Source: Chitinophagaceae bacterium (lineage in GTDB: Bacteria; Bacteroidota; Bacteroidia; Chitinophagales; Chitinophagaceae). Taken from it: DNA of 64,000 nt. The stretch covers positions 124,001-188,000 of the forward strand of contig JANPZZ010000009.1 of the NCBI GenBank assembly GCA_024707305.1, read 5' to 3'. Within the stretch, counting starts at the first letter, position 1; every line of letters begins with the position of its first letter. The notes beneath the pieces were generated by a model. The model ran no database searches and was not told where the DNA came from. It saw only the letters and a program-made list of their open reading frames with translations. A program made the translations under genes and the position numbers. Shown piece after piece: positions 28,492 through 38,940 of this stretch.

Positions 28492-29412
28492 ATGTTAGGT
28501 TTTCATTCCATCCATCATCTGCCATCTGCCAGCTTAACCAGATTGGCACCTACGCCCAGTGGCTTTCTTCACCTGGGTAATTTATTGTCGTTTGCGATAA
28601 CAGCTCATTTTGCAAAACGTACAGGAGCGAAAATCCACCTGCGGATTGATGACCTGGATCGTGAAAGGGCACAACCTGAATATATCGACGATATATTTCA
28701 AACACTGAAGTTCCTTGACATACCGTGGCATTCCGGACCTGCTAATACGGAAGATTTTCAAAAGCGATGGTCGCAGTATAATAGAATGGGGGATTACGAA
28801 GCTGCACTCAAACAACTGGAAGAAGGAAATCATGTATTTGCCTGCAACTGCTCGCGCTCGCAGCTTGCCGCGTTGGGAAATGGCGGCATTTATCCGGGCA
28901 CCTGTTTGTCTAAAAAACTGGACTTACATACTCCGGGAGTTCAATGGCGGTTGAAAACACGTCCCGGTCGCGTGTTGCGTATCAACCGACTGGGAGCGCC
29001 GGTGTTGAAAGCGACATTACCACCATTGATGCAAAATTTTGTCGTGCGGAAGAAAGATGGCGTGGCCGCATACCAGCTTGCGTCGTTGGTAGATGATGTA
29101 AATGCAGGAACTGACCTGATTGTAAGAGGCGTAGACTTGTGGCCTTCTACCTGGGCACAGTTATATCTCGCAGAAACATTATCAAAGGAATGTTTCCTGA
29201 AAGTTGCGTTTGTTCATCACCCACTGCTGCAATGGCGCGATGGCACAAAATTGAGTAAATCTGCCGGTGCAACATCCATTCAGTATCTCCGCAACCAGGG
29301 CATGACGCGCGAGGGAATCTATACCGAAGTTGCAAAAATGCTGGGAAGCCGAAAACGATGCCACAACTGGCAGGAGCTGGCAACGTTGATGGAAAAACAT
29401 TTTGCGCCGTAG
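28492..29412 (+). CDS. gluQ: Glutamyl-Q tRNA(Asp) synthetase (GluQ-RS)
   Basis: This 306-aa truncated GluRS paralogue attaches glutamate to the queuosine of tRNA(Asp). The catalytic signature HLGN (27-30, HIGH motif) follows RLAPTPSGF; the class I KMSKS equivalent is KLSKS (253-257). The zinc site Cys118-x-Cys120 ... Tyr134 ... Cys138 (FACNCSRSQ, IYPGTC), diagnostic for GluQ-RS, is intact. It lacks the anticodon-binding half of GluRS, as expected from length. ATG 28492 adds about 14 residues before the usual start and may be slightly long. The queuosine gene queA lies 18 kb away. A repeat follows its stop directly. Confidence 0.9.
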   Translation: MLGFHSIHHLPSASLTRLAPTPSGFLHLGNLLSFAITAHFAKRTGAKIHLRIDDLDRERAQPEYIDDIFQTLKFLDIPWHSGPANTEDFQKRWSQYNRMGDYEAALKQLEEGNHVFACNCSRSQLAALGNGGIYPGTCLSKKLDLHTPGVQWRLKTRPGRVLRINRLGAPVLKATLPPLMQNFVVRKKDGVAAYQLASLVDDVNAGTDLIVRGVDLWPSTWAQLYLAETLSKECFLKVAFVHHPLLQWRDGTKLSKSAGATSIQYLRNQGMTREGIYTEVAKMLGSRKRCHNWQELATLMEKHFAP

Positions 29413-29539
29413 TTCGATGCCCGATGGCCGATGACTGAAGTCCGAAGATTCTTCAGATTTTCGTTTTCTTCCAGACGACCAGGAGGGGCTCTATCATCGA
29501 ATGCATTCGTCGGCCATCGATCATCGATCATCGATCTCC
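29413..29539. repeat. CGATGRC-type repeats between two convergent stop codons
   Basis: TTCGATGCCCGATGGCCGATG begins right after the gluQ TAG, and GGCCATCGATCATCGATCATCG ends 2-3 nt before the stop of the barrel gene at 29540. The two are roughly inverted. The middle (29440-29510) shows nothing recognisable. Confidence 0.8.
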
Positions 29540-30079
29540 CTACTTCCCTCTCAAACGCTCTACCTGCCTTCTATGCAGATAAACCTGGAAGCCAACATTC
29601 ATTGCAAAACCGCCGCTGCCATCAAGGCTGTTGTATTTAGTATGATCGTAACCAAGGAGTGCATCAAGCGAAACATGGCTACTTAAGAATATCGCCGCAC
29701 CTCCACCGAGGAAAAAGTTGGTACCGTTGTTAGTAGACGAAACACTATTAACACGGGTTTTCGAGCTGATGAAATTAAAGTTACCCTGAACAATGGGTCG
29801 CACATTCGCCTGTGTAAAATAATAGCGAACCCAGGGTCCCAAACCAAATGTTGTGGTTTTAATCAAACCTTCTTTAGAGTAAGCCAGTTTCACATTTGCA
29901 CCCAGAGCCAGGTTGTTGGCAACAAATGTCGCTGCGCTGGGTGACAGGTTGATAACCGTGTTGTTTTTTGCGGTGTTGAGATTAAATCCACCACCGACCA
30001 TCCAGTCACCTTTTTCAGTTTGCGCCTGTGCTGCGTTCAGTACTGCACATGAAAGAAGTGTAAAGAGTATTTTTTTCAT
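29540..30079 (-). CDS. Small outer-membrane beta-barrel protein
   Basis: 179 aa with a signal peptide (1-19, MKKILFTLLSCAVLNAAQAQ) and a beta-barrel repeat of glycine/aromatic strands (WMVGGGFNLNTAK, VKLAYSKEGL, GLGPWVRYYFT, FFLGGGAAIFLSSHVSLDA). This is the form of the OmpA-like/outer_membrane_beta-barrel family of about eight strands in Bacteroidota. Function is unknown and the frame intact. The C-terminal VERLRGK is basic. It is convergent with gluQ, with repeat DNA between the two stops. A TATCTTTA sequence (30102-30109) could be its -7 box. Confidence 0.75.
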   Translation of the reverse strand: MKKILFTLLSCAVLNAAQAQTEKGDWMVGGGFNLNTAKNNTVINLSPSAATFVANNLALGANVKLAYSKEGLIKTTTFGLGPWVRYYFTQANVRPIVQGNFNFISSKTRVNSVSSTNNGTNFFLGGGAAIFLSSHVSLDALLGYDHTKYNSLDGSGGFAMNVGFQVYLHRRQVERLRGK

Positions 30080-30118
30080 ACGCCGTCGTTTTAATGATTT
30101 AAAGATAGGAAAGTGAGA

Positions 30119-30725
30119 TCATTCTGCCTTCACGAACTTCACTTCATAAACAGGGCTAAACAGGTACACTTTTCCGGTTTTTATTTCAATGCCGCGGAAT
30201 CGTTTCCTGAGTCGTTCTTCACGACGGAAAGACACGACCGTCCTCAGTTTGAAAAAGTGAATGTAGAGGAAGCTCTTCCACCAGCATCTGTCCTTCTTTA
30301 CGCGGGTCATATTTACGGAGAACGCGCAGCAACCCATCTTCGGCACAGGTACTCGCAGTTGGATTGCGCAATGAACGTTCCAGTTCATTGCTAACATCGG
30401 GAGGGAAAATATTGTGTTCGAGAAATTGTGCGAGAAGGCCTCCGTAGATTTTCTTCCATTCCAGTCCGTGCGCCAGTACACGATTTCCATGTGCTTCAAA
30501 AGTTAGCAGGTGGGCAAGTTCATGTAAAAGCGTGATCAGGAAAGCAAACTTGTTGAGATTGCCATTTACGCTGATGCGATGATTGGCACCATGGGTACGA
30601 TGCCTGTAATCGCCCAAAATAGATTTGCGCTCGCGCGCCACAGTAAGATGAACCTGGTATTGTCGGAGATAAGAAAGCACTGCCGGAAATGTACCTTCGG
30701 GCAGATAATTTTCAAGGGCCGACAT
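30119..30725 (-). CDS. SprT-like zinc metalloprotease family protein, one frame break
   Basis: Corrected length is 201 aa. It shows the zincin motif HELAH (68-72) in FLITLLHELAHLLTFEAHG and a C-terminal extension with KLRTVVSFRREERLRKRFRG. The catalytic domain is complete before the break. The A5 run at 30252-30256 is one base too long; removing one gives PLHSLFKLRTVVSF. SprT-type proteins are metallopeptidase-like, some linked to DNA-protein crosslink repair, but the bacterial role is not settled. Start 30725 (MSALENYLPEG) lies just beyond the stop of the membrane protein gene at 30733, so the two may be translationally coupled. Confidence 0.8.
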
Positions 30726-30732
30726 GGGAGCT

Positions 30733-31143
30733 TCACGCCTGGTCATTCTTCGGTTTCTTCAATAATTGCAGCAGGGATCGAACTTCTAAAACAGTGTACA
30801 GCACATACAAACCAAGACTGGCATATAATGCCGGTTTGTTAACCTCTTTTTTACTGATCACAACGATATAAACAAAAGCAAGTATAGCAATTGCAAAGAA
30901 TTTCATCAGGAAGGAGCCATAAATCGCCCTTACAAAAACGTTGGGATTCTTTGCGTCAAGACTGCGACGCGTCATTAAAAACGACACAATTGCGAGCAAT
31001 ACCAAAAAGATATTCGCAATAACCAGTACGTCGGTATTGAAACCTTTATTCTGCAACCATTCCCTTCCCAAAAGGAAGAATGTATTCAGCATTAAAAAGA
31101 TGATCAGTACAGGGCGAATGGGTCTGAGATTCGTCTTTTGCAT
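30733..31143 (-). CDS. Integral membrane protein of unknown function
   Basis: 136 aa with four predicted membrane helices: about 10-27 (PVLIIFLMLNTFFLL), 40-57 (VLVIANIFLVLLAIVSFLM), 75-97 (SFLMKFFAIAILAFVYIVV) and 104-122 (PALYASLGLYVLYTVLEV). It ends in a basic cytosolic tail. The shape is reminiscent of ATP synthase protein I-like membrane proteins, but there are no atp genes near, so this is only a comparison. The upstream neighbour is bactofilin, the downstream neighbour SprT-like. No motif identifies a function. Confidence 0.65.
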   Translation of the reverse strand: MQKTNLRPIRPVLIIFLMLNTFFLLGREWLQNKGFNTDVLVIANIFLVLLAIVSFLMTRRSLDAKNPNVFVRAIYGSFLMKFFAIAILAFVYIVVISKKEVNKPALYASLGLYVLYTVLEVRSLLQLLKKPKNDQA

Positions 31144-31232
31144 AGGCGAAATTAGCGACTTCTGGCATATGAAATCGACTGAAATTTACCCCGGAAGCTT
31201 CGCCTGAAATTCCCGGCCCGCTGGCTGATAAG

Positions 31233-31679
31233 TTAAACAGTTGCGGCGCCCGGAACTGATTCTTTTTCGGGTTTGCCATTCATTTGCGGAGTAGCCTTCG
31301 CTGTTGCAGCCTGCTCACCCATATGGCACTGACCGTTAAAGATGGCTGATGGTTCAACTTGCAGTTTACCTGCATAAATATTACCATTTACCGTAGAGTC
31401 GCCGCGGAGTTGGAGCAAATCTTTGGCGCGGATGTTTCCATTTACTTTGCCGATGATGTCAGCCTGGTTGCCATTGATATCGCCTTCAACAACGCCATTG
31501 GCCCCAACAACAACTTTAGACGTGCTGTGAATATTGCCAACGATCGTTCCATCAATACGTAAATCACTATTACTGCTGATATCGCCCTTTACAGTAGTAC
31601 CTGCACCAATCAATGTGGTACCACTTCCGGTTGTCGTTTTTTCAGGTTGCATGTCGGTTTTGTTTTTGGAGTTAAACAT
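31233..31679 (-). CDS. Bactofilin (polymer-forming cytoskeletal protein)
   Basis: 148 aa with a short disordered N-terminus and a beta-helix core (about 22-125) of repeating hydrophobic turns (TTVKGDISSNSDLRIDGT, VVGANGVVEGDINGN, KVNGNIRAKDLLQLRG). This is the DUF583/bactofilin repeat. Bactofilins polymerise without nucleotide into membrane-associated filaments that organise cell-wall enzymes or shape. The downstream tail is Ala/Pro-rich and disordered. In the usual Bacteroidota context bactofilin genes lie beside M23 peptidases; here a short membrane coiled-coil protein, resembling an M23 N-terminus without the peptidase, lies just upstream. The frame is intact. Confidence 0.9.
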   Translation of the reverse strand: MFNSKNKTDMQPEKTTTGSGTTLIGAGTTVKGDISSNSDLRIDGTIVGNIHSTSKVVVGANGVVEGDINGNQADIIGKVNGNIRAKDLLQLRGDSTVNGNIYAGKLQVEPSAIFNGQCHMGEQAATAKATPQMNGKPEKESVPGAATV

Positions 31680-31722
31680 AGATATTTGATTTTGGTGGTC
31701 ATTCTGAGTTCATCCACTTCCA

Positions 31723-32127
31723 CTACTCTTCCATTAATTCATCCGATAATTCATCTGGCGGAAGCTGGATCAAAGTCGTATCCAGGGCTGCCGCATCGCC
31801 GCGCAGCACTTTTCGCACATTATCGATATATGTTTCCTGAAACTGCACCTGCTTTTCCAGGGCATCGGCCTTGTATTTCAATTGCCTGTATTCCCTGCCC
31901 ACCCGCAGGTCATCATACCCGGGGATATAATACTTCAGGGGGGTGAATACGATCAGTGCAACGGTCAGGCCCACCAACACTACAAAAATTGTGCACAAAC
32001 CGATATATACGCTCAACCTGGACAATTTAAATGTAACCACTTCTTCATACGTATCATCGTTCATAACCACCAGCCGGTAACGGTTTCGCAGTCGTTTAAA
32101 CGTGGATGTTTCATCCAGATTTGCCAT
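31723..32127 (-). CDS. Membrane coiled-coil protein, M23-peptidase-like N-terminus only
   Basis: 134 aa: a cytosolic start (FKRLRNRYRLVVMNDDTYEEV), one membrane helix about 40-61, then an extracytoplasmic coiled coil about 80-115 (REYRQLKYKADALEKQVQFQ). This architecture matches the N-terminal third of Bacteroidota M23 peptidases that adjoin bactofilins, but the metallopeptidase domain is absent and there is no sign that it was lost by a frame break (the stop comes after a natural acidic end SDELMEE). It is transcribed ahead of bactofilin with 43 nt between. It probably works as a bactofilin partner, which is inference. Confidence 0.7.
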   Translation of the reverse strand: MANLDETSTFKRLRNRYRLVVMNDDTYEEVVTFKLSRLSVYIGLCTIFVVLVGLTVALIVFTPLKYYIPGYDDLRVGREYRQLKYKADALEKQVQFQETYIDNVRKVLRGDAAALDTTLIQLPPDELSDELMEE

Positions 32128-32259
32128 AGTTTGCTTTTAATGCCGCTAAAGGTAATAAATTGAGATTGGTTAAGCTACCTTTAAAAACTCCAAAACACTG
32201 AAAAAAATTGCCCTGTTTTTATACTAAATTATTTGAAATTCAGTTATTAAGGACTTAGT

Positions 32260-35200
32260 TTGCGACGTTTGAACCTATCTCGTAAAAATATCATCTTTCG
32301 CACGGCCATTTCCCTGTTTTTCGTCCAACTGGCGGTCGTGAGCTTCGGGCAAAAAGGATTCTCTGTGGATATCAAAAAACCCAAAGAATTCGAAAACCGG
32401 GTGCTTCGTTCTGAAAAACCTCAGAAAAAATTTACTGCGCCCCGCCGTTTTATTCAAAATACGGTTACCCATTACAACTATCATTTCAATGCCAGCCGCA
32501 AGCTGACAGATGTTATCAACAGGGCAAAAGAGCAGTTTCGCGATGACTATTCGCAATTGCTTCCTTTTTATAATTACAGCCTCGATGTGACGATGGCTGA
32601 TAGCATGGAGCTTGATTCTGTGTCGTTTAAGGCACAAACCGGGATTGTGTTACACGATCTCCGCAATGACTGGGCCGACAATATGTACCTGCTTTGGGGC
32701 CAATCTTATTATCTCCAGCAAAAATTTGACTCGGCATCCCTGATGTTCCAGTTTATCAATTATGCATTTGCACCACGGGAAGATGATGACTATTATTCCA
32801 CCATCGGTAGCGCGCGCGACGGGAACAAAGCCACCAGCATCTCAACCAAAGAAAAAAAGGGATTGCTGCGCAAAGCACTTACAGAGCCGCCTAGCCGAAA
32901 CGATGCCTTTATCTGGCAGATACGCACCTTCCTTCAACGTGATTTATATGCGGAAGCAGCAAGCCTGATTCTGGCACTACAAAACGATTCACTGTTCCCT
33001 TCTCGCCTGCACGACGACCTGGAACAGATGCAGGCTTATTATTTCTACCGGCAAAATAACTGGGACAGCGCCGCAGTTCACCTCGAAGGGGCATTAGGCA
33101 GTGCTGAAAACAAACAGGAACGGGCTCGCTGGGAATTTTTGTTAGGCCAATTGTATGAACGAACAGGCAAATTTGAACAGTCCGCCAGTTATTATGAAAA
33201 CGCGATCGGACGTACTACAGATCCAATTCTTGAAGTTTATGCAAGACTCGCACTTGTGCGTGTAAACCGCGACGAAAAAGAAAACACCGTTGATAATAAT
33301 ATTGCCACGTTGCTGAAAATGGCGAAACGCGATAAATATGTTGACTATCGCGACATCATTTACTACATGGCGGCTCAGATGGAAATTGAACGCGGCAATT
33401 GGGAAGCCGCCATTCCGCTACTCGAGAAAAGCACAAAATATATCGCTAACAATTCATCCCAAAGAAATAAAGCATTTCTGCAACTGGCAGAGCTATCATT
33501 CAGACAACGTCAATACCGCCAGTCATTAAATTATTACGACAGTCTTCAACTGGATGATCCGGAACTTTTGGATCCAGAATCGATCACTACACGTAAAACC
33601 GTGCTTGGCGATATCGTCTTTAACCTGGACGTACTGCATCGTCAGGATAGCCTGCAACAACTGGCCGCCCTTCCTGAAGATGATCGTCGGGACTATGTAA
33701 AAAACTATTGCGTCGCATGCGCCGTGCGCAAGGACTAAAAGATGAACCATCTGTTGGTGGAAGTACAGGTCGTGTGCGTGACCAGGAAGCTGCCAATTCG
33801 TTGTTTAACGACAACCAAAAAGGCGAATGGTATTTCTATAATACCAACCTTCGTCAGAAAGGTCAGGCAGATTTCCGCACACGCTGGGGCACGCGTCCTA
33901 ATACAGATAACTGGAGACGAAGTGCTGCGCAAGCAAATGCAAAAGTGGGCAACAATGTCGCCGGAAACAACCCCGCAGGTGCCGGTGCGGCCGCTACTCC
34001 CGATGCAGCAGCTGAATTAAGTTTCGAATCGTTGTATGATGGAATTCCACTTACGGAGGAAAAACTGAAGTTGTCGAACGATTCCGTAATGAATGCCATG
34101 TTCACCCTGGGCATTACATTTGTGCAGGAACTCGATGATTGCAAAACGGGTATCGACACACTCGTTGCGCTACAACAAAGATTCCCTGAACATCCGCAAA
34201 TGGATCAGATCCTGTTTAACCTGTACTACTGTTATCAAAAGAACGGTGAAAACACAAGGGCTGCTGCAGTGAAAAAAATGATGAACGATACGTATAGCCA
34301 TAGCAATTATACAGCAATCGTTACCACTGGAAAAGATCCGCAGGGCAAAAGTCGCCAGGACGAAGCCACGCGCACTTACGAGGGCATCTACGATATGTTT
34401 ATAGAGGGACGTTTTGAGGAAGCATTGCAAGCCAAGAAAAACGCCGACAGTGTTTATGGCAGCAATTACTGGACGCCACAATTACTCTACATCGAAGCTG
34501 TTTACCATATTAAACAGCGTGAAGACAATACTGCAAAGCAGGTTCTAACTAATATCATCAACCAGTTCACAGGGCAGCCTCTCGCCGACAAAGCAATTAC
34601 GATGCTGGATGTGCTGGAGCGCCGCGCTGAAATTGAAGAAGAACTTCGCAACCTCGTAATTGTAATGCCGGAAGAAGACAGCAGTCGTGTTGTTTACGAC
34701 AACCCTCCTGTAGCGGCACCGGTAACACAACCTATTGTTGATACCGTAAGTAGAGTTCCGGTGGATACGATTGCAGTAGCGCCAGAAAAAACAATTGAGG
34801 AACCCAAACTGGGTAAACCAGCCCCGATTGTTAAAGACCAACCGAGCACAAGACAGTTACGCGATACAGCTAATTTACGCACCGAACCTGGCCAGGATGT
34901 ACGCCGACCTGCGGCTGCACCCATGGAAGCCACTTACCATTTTGAAAGTACCGTACCCCATTATGTGGTTGTCGTACTCAACAAGGTGGACGTGATCTTT
35001 GTGCGGGAAGCACGGAATGCGTTTGAGAGGTTCAACAAAAACGAATACTACAACAAAACGATGGGTGCTGAACTGCTGGACCTGGATGCGGATAACCGTT
35101 TGGTGATGATTAGTCCGTTTAACACCGCCGACGAAGCCGTGGCTTATGTAGAACGGACCCGCCCACGTACAGCCAGTGAGATCCTCCCCTGGTTGAAAGG

Positions 35201-35315
35201 TGGCAAGTACACCTTCACCATTATTTCGGAAAGAAACCTGGAACTTCTGAAGGCGAAGAAAGATGTGGAAACATATCAGAAGTTCCTTGAGCAGCATGTT
35301 CCCGGTAAATTTTAA
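32260..35315 (+). CDS. porW: SprE/PorW-like TPR protein of the type IX secretion system, one frame break
   Basis: Corrected length is 1018 aa. An N-terminal signal region precedes a PorW/SprE-style start (FENRVLRSEKPQKKFTAPRR, THYNYHFNASRKL). A long series of TPR-like helices follows (AAVHLEGALGSAENKQERAR, LGQLYERTGKFEQSASYYEN), then a low-complexity stretch and a C-terminal domain (YHFESTVPHYVVVVLNKVDV). SprE/PorW proteins support T9SS secretion and gliding in Bacteroidota. The A6 run at 33699-33704 is one base short; adding it gives VKKLLRRMRRAQGLKDEP. TTG 32260 is the only credible start, as no in-frame ATG occurs for about 115 codons. The symbol is by family resemblance only. Confidence 0.8.
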
Positions 35316-35555
35316 GCAGGACTTTTCTGAATTTTCATTTATTAAGCTGGCATCCATTTCGGGTATCAACCTTATATCAATCAATCAATTGCCTGAGAGA
35401 CTGAATTTTGCATTGTTTTTTCCTGCAACCATCTTGCGGTTGAAAGCATCCTGAGAATTGTTAGGAAAAAATTAGACATCTATGCCTCTGCGAGGCAATG
35501 GATTTCGTTAATTTCGGCTTGGTGATTGCAGTTTAACTGCGTCTTAATTTTTACT

Positions 35556-37956
35556 ATGAAAAAAGCTATCAAGATCTTCTGGCGGATATTCCTTTTTGGG
35601 TTTCTTGCCTTTTTCCTTGTGATTATCATGGCCAATTTTGGCGTATTTGGAAAAATGCCATCGTTGAAGGAGCTGGAGAATCCGGCCATTCAACAGGCAT
35701 CGGGAAGTATATGCCATCGATGGAACCCTGATGGGTAAGTATTATACTGAAAGAGGAAATCGCAGCAATGTAAAGTACCGTGATATATCGCCAAACGTAA
35801 TTAACGCATTGATTGCAACGGAAGATGAACGCTTTTATGATCACTCGGGTATTGATACACGCTCTACCCTGCGTGCCGCGTTCACACTGGGCCGCGAAGG
35901 CGGAGGTAGTACCATCACCCAGCAGCTGGCAAAAGCCCTGCTCGATCAGGGAAGCCGCAACATCACTCAGCGTATGGTGGAAAAGCTGAAAGAATGGATC
36001 ATTGCCGTGAAGCTGGAACGCAACTTCACCAAAGAAGAAATCATTACACTTTACCTGAACGCGGTTCCATTTGGCGACAACGTTTATGGTATTCGCAATG
36101 CTGCGCGTACCTTTTTCTCCAAAGAACCGGATCGCCTTGAAGTAGAAGAAGCTGCCGTGTTAATAGGTATGCTGAAAGGAAACTTCCTTTATAACCCACG
36201 CCGCAATCCAAAAGCAGCAATGGAAAGAAGGAATGTAGTGTTGGGACAAATGGTAGCAAACAAAGTGCTGGCACCCGAAACTGCAGACAAACTGAAGAAA
36301 GAACCCATCAACCTGAAATATCGCAAGCTGGATGAGAATACCGGATATGCGCCATATTTCCGCGAGATATTAAAGGAAGAAGTACGCAGTGCGTTGAAAA
36401 ATATCGAAAAACCAGATGGTGGCAAATATGATATCTACCGCGATGGTTTAAAAATTTATACAACCATCAATCCTCGCATGCAGGAATATGCAGAAGAGGC
36501 AGTCGCCTTGCAAATGCCCATCCTGCAAAAAAATCTCAACGCACAATCGTATATCAAAAAGGGAACTGTGTGGAAGGATCATGAAGATGTGTTGAAGAAA
36601 CAAATGAAAGCCAGCGACCGTTGGAAAAACCTGGCCAATGATGGATTGAGCGATAAAGAAATTACCGCCACGTTTCATGAAAAGACTCCCATGAAAGTTT
36701 TTGCATGGAATGCTAAACGTGAAAAAGATACGGTGATGACGCCATACGATTCCATTAAGTATCATCGCCAGATGATTCAGACATCATTTATGGTAATGGA
36801 TCCCGTAACAGGTGAAGTACGTGCATGGGTGGGTGGTATCAATTTCAAAACATACAAATTTGACCACGCCAACCTGAATACAAAACGCCAGGTGGGTTCA
36901 ACCATTAAGCCGTTATTGTATATGCAGGCGATGGAAGAACGCGGCTTCCGTCCGGAAACTGAAGTTGAAGATGTGCAACAGGATTTTGGTAACAAACAGT
37001 TGGTACCGGCAACAACAAAAAGTTGTAGCGGTAAAACCATTACCATGGCATCGGCACTTGCATTTTCAAGAAACTGTGCTTCGGCATACATCATGAAAGA
37101 AGTGGGGCCGAAAGCATTTGTTGATTTCCTGGGCAGATTAAATATTCCAACTAAAGTAGAACCTTTCCCTTCTATTGCACTTGGCTCCTGCGATCTTTCA
37201 TTGTTTGAAATGATGTGGGCTTACAGTGTATTCGGTGGCGGAGGCTTCTCTACCAAACCTTATTTCATTAATCGTATTGAAGACAGGAATGGGAACGTAA
37301 TCATGCGTTTCGATTATGCCATGAACCGCAAAGAAGCAGTTAGCGAAGCCACCGCTTACAATATGACCCGCATGATGGAAGGTGCGGTAACAATCGGTAC
37401 TGCCGGTGGATTAAAATATCGTTTGGGTGCTGCTGAAATGGCTGGTAAAACAGGTACTACCAACGACAACGCCGATGCCTGGTATATGGGCTTCACGCCT
37501 CAACTGCTCGCAGGTGCATGGGTGGGTTGTGACGACCGTTTTATCAGAAACGAAAGCAGCGGTGGATTTGGTGGCGCCGCAGCACGTCCTATTTGGGAAG
37601 CATTCTTTGCAAAAGTGTATGCTGACAAATCGCTGGGTATCGATAAAAATGCACGTTTTGTGAAACCAGCCAACCTCGAAACCGAGATTAATGCCGCAGA
37701 TTTTATACCTGATGAAATGCAAATTGAGCCCACCGCACAGGGCGAGGATCAGGGTATAGGTACTGCAGACGATTACAACTACATCCCACCAGAATCAACA
37801 CCTGTTGTTGAAGACGACAATAAGCCTGTGAAAAAAGACACTTCACGCAGCACGAAGAAAGAAACTGAAAGCCCGGCAATTGGAACACAACAGGAAGATC
37901 CCAAAAAAAAGAAAGGATTGCTGCGGAAACTGTTTGGTAAAAAAGATAAAAATTAA
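35556..37956 (+). CDS. mrcA: Class A penicillin-binding protein 1A, one frame break
   Basis: Corrected length is 799 aa. It has an N-terminal membrane anchor (WRIFLFGFLAFFLVIIMANF), a GT51 glycosyltransferase (EDERFYDH at about 89-96, TQQLAK at 121-126) and a transpeptidase with SxxK Ser448-Lys451 (GSTIKPLLYMQ), SRNCASAY and KTG at 631-633. The C-terminus is an acidic then Lys-rich tail (EDPKKKKGLLRKLFGKK). It polymerises and crosslinks peptidoglycan at the cytoplasmic membrane. The G3 run at 35702-35704 is one base too long; removal gives QQASEVYAIDGTLMGKYY. Start 35556 (MKKAIKIFW) is chosen over 35526 for the anchor. A terminator follows at 37978. Confidence 0.93.
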
Positions 37957-37977
37957 ATTAAACAGATTTTGTTCATA

Positions 37978-38016
37978 AACAGTAACGGCCCCTCATTTGG
38001 GGCCGTTACTGTTTCT
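37978..38016 (+). terminator. Intrinsic terminator of the PBP gene
   Basis: The AACAGTAACGGCCCC / GGGGCCGTTACTGTT stem has a TCATTT loop and ends in TTTC, 21 nt after the stop. Confidence 0.85.
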
Positions 38017-38114
38017 AAAACTTACGTATGTTATTATCTCTTCTGATATTTTAGCCATTTCTTTATCAAATTCACAAATTCTTTATAATAACAACTTCCC
38101 GTTGGCAGAAATGG

Positions 38115-38122
38115 TAATTTTG
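38115..38122 (+). promoter_or_regulatory. -7 box (TAATTTTG) 4 nt before the cysE start
   Basis: TAATTTTG matches TAnnTTTG and ends 4 nt upstream of ATG 38127, so the cysE message may be leaderless, as suggested for the gene at 4963. Confidence 0.4.
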
Positions 38123-38126
38123 CCGC

Positions 38127-38939
38127 ATGGATGCCCAATTTTACCAGACTATCTATAATAAGCAAAAGGGATTGGAACAAGTGCCACCCAATGAACAAAT
38201 TGCCTCCTGGGCTGCAAAACTCCTGCAATTGCTTTATCCCGAACGATCAAATTATTTTCCCGCCTCGCCGGCTGCACTTGAAAGTGATTTTAAAAGACTG
38301 GAATCAGAACTGGTTATTCTTTTTGAAGCAACCAAAGCATGTGGTGATTGTGACCATCGGGTGAAGGCGAAACTTTTCTTTGACCAGGTTCCGAATATTT
38401 ACCGTATACTAAATACGGACATTATCGCTATTGTAGAGGGTGATCCGGCTGCGAATAGCGCTTTTGAAGTGATTCGTGCTTATCCCGGATTTTATGCCAT
38501 CGCCTTTTACCGGCTTGCGCATGCATTGCATGATTTACAAATTCCTTTGCTTCCGCGCATACTTACCGAACACGCGCATTCCCGCACGGGAATTGACATT
38601 CATCCCGGCGCGCAAATTGGTGAACACTTTTTTATTGATCACGGTACAGGAATCGTTATTGGTGAAACCAGCGAAATTGGCGATCATGTCAAACTCTACC
38701 AGGGAGTAACGCTCGGAGCCTTGAGTGTTAATAAAGCGATGGCATTTACAAAACGGCATCCCACTGTTGAAGATCACGTAATTATTTATTCCGGTGCCAC
38801 CATACTTGGCGGAGACACGGTGATTGGGCACCATAGTGTCGTTGGTGGCAACGTGTGGCTCACAAAAAGTATTCCTCCACATAGCACCGTTTATCACAGA
38901 CCCGAAACCGAAGTTGTGGAACAACAAACTGAAATTTGA
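38127..38939 (+). CDS. cysE: Serine O-acetyltransferase
   Basis: This 270-aa enzyme makes O-acetylserine from serine and acetyl-CoA, the first step of cysteine synthesis. A helical N-terminal half (about 1-130) is followed by left-handed beta-helix hexapeptide repeats (GIDIHPGAQIGEHFFIDHGT, GIVIGETSEIGDHVKLYQGV, GATILGGDTVIGHHSVVGG) with the catalytic-type His and Asp in HPGAQIGEHFFIDH. The C-terminus lacks a long CysK-binding tail ending in Ile; it ends EQQTEI, so a complex with the synthase is possible. It is followed at once by cysM with a single base between TGA and ATG, so the pair is translationally coupled. Confidence 0.93.
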   Translation: MDAQFYQTIYNKQKGLEQVPPNEQIASWAAKLLQLLYPERSNYFPASPAALESDFKRLESELVILFEATKACGDCDHRVKAKLFFDQVPNIYRILNTDIIAIVEGDPAANSAFEVIRAYPGFYAIAFYRLAHALHDLQIPLLPRILTEHAHSRTGIDIHPGAQIGEHFFIDHGTGIVIGETSEIGDHVKLYQGVTLGALSVNKAMAFTKRHPTVEDHVIIYSGATILGGDTVIGHHSVVGGNVWLTKSIPPHSTVYHRPETEVVEQQTEI

Positions 38940-38940
38940 C

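Noticed and set aside
31046-31279. ORF of 77 codons overlapping bactofilin and the membrane protein gene
   Set aside because: It overlaps two better-supported genes and has no domain.
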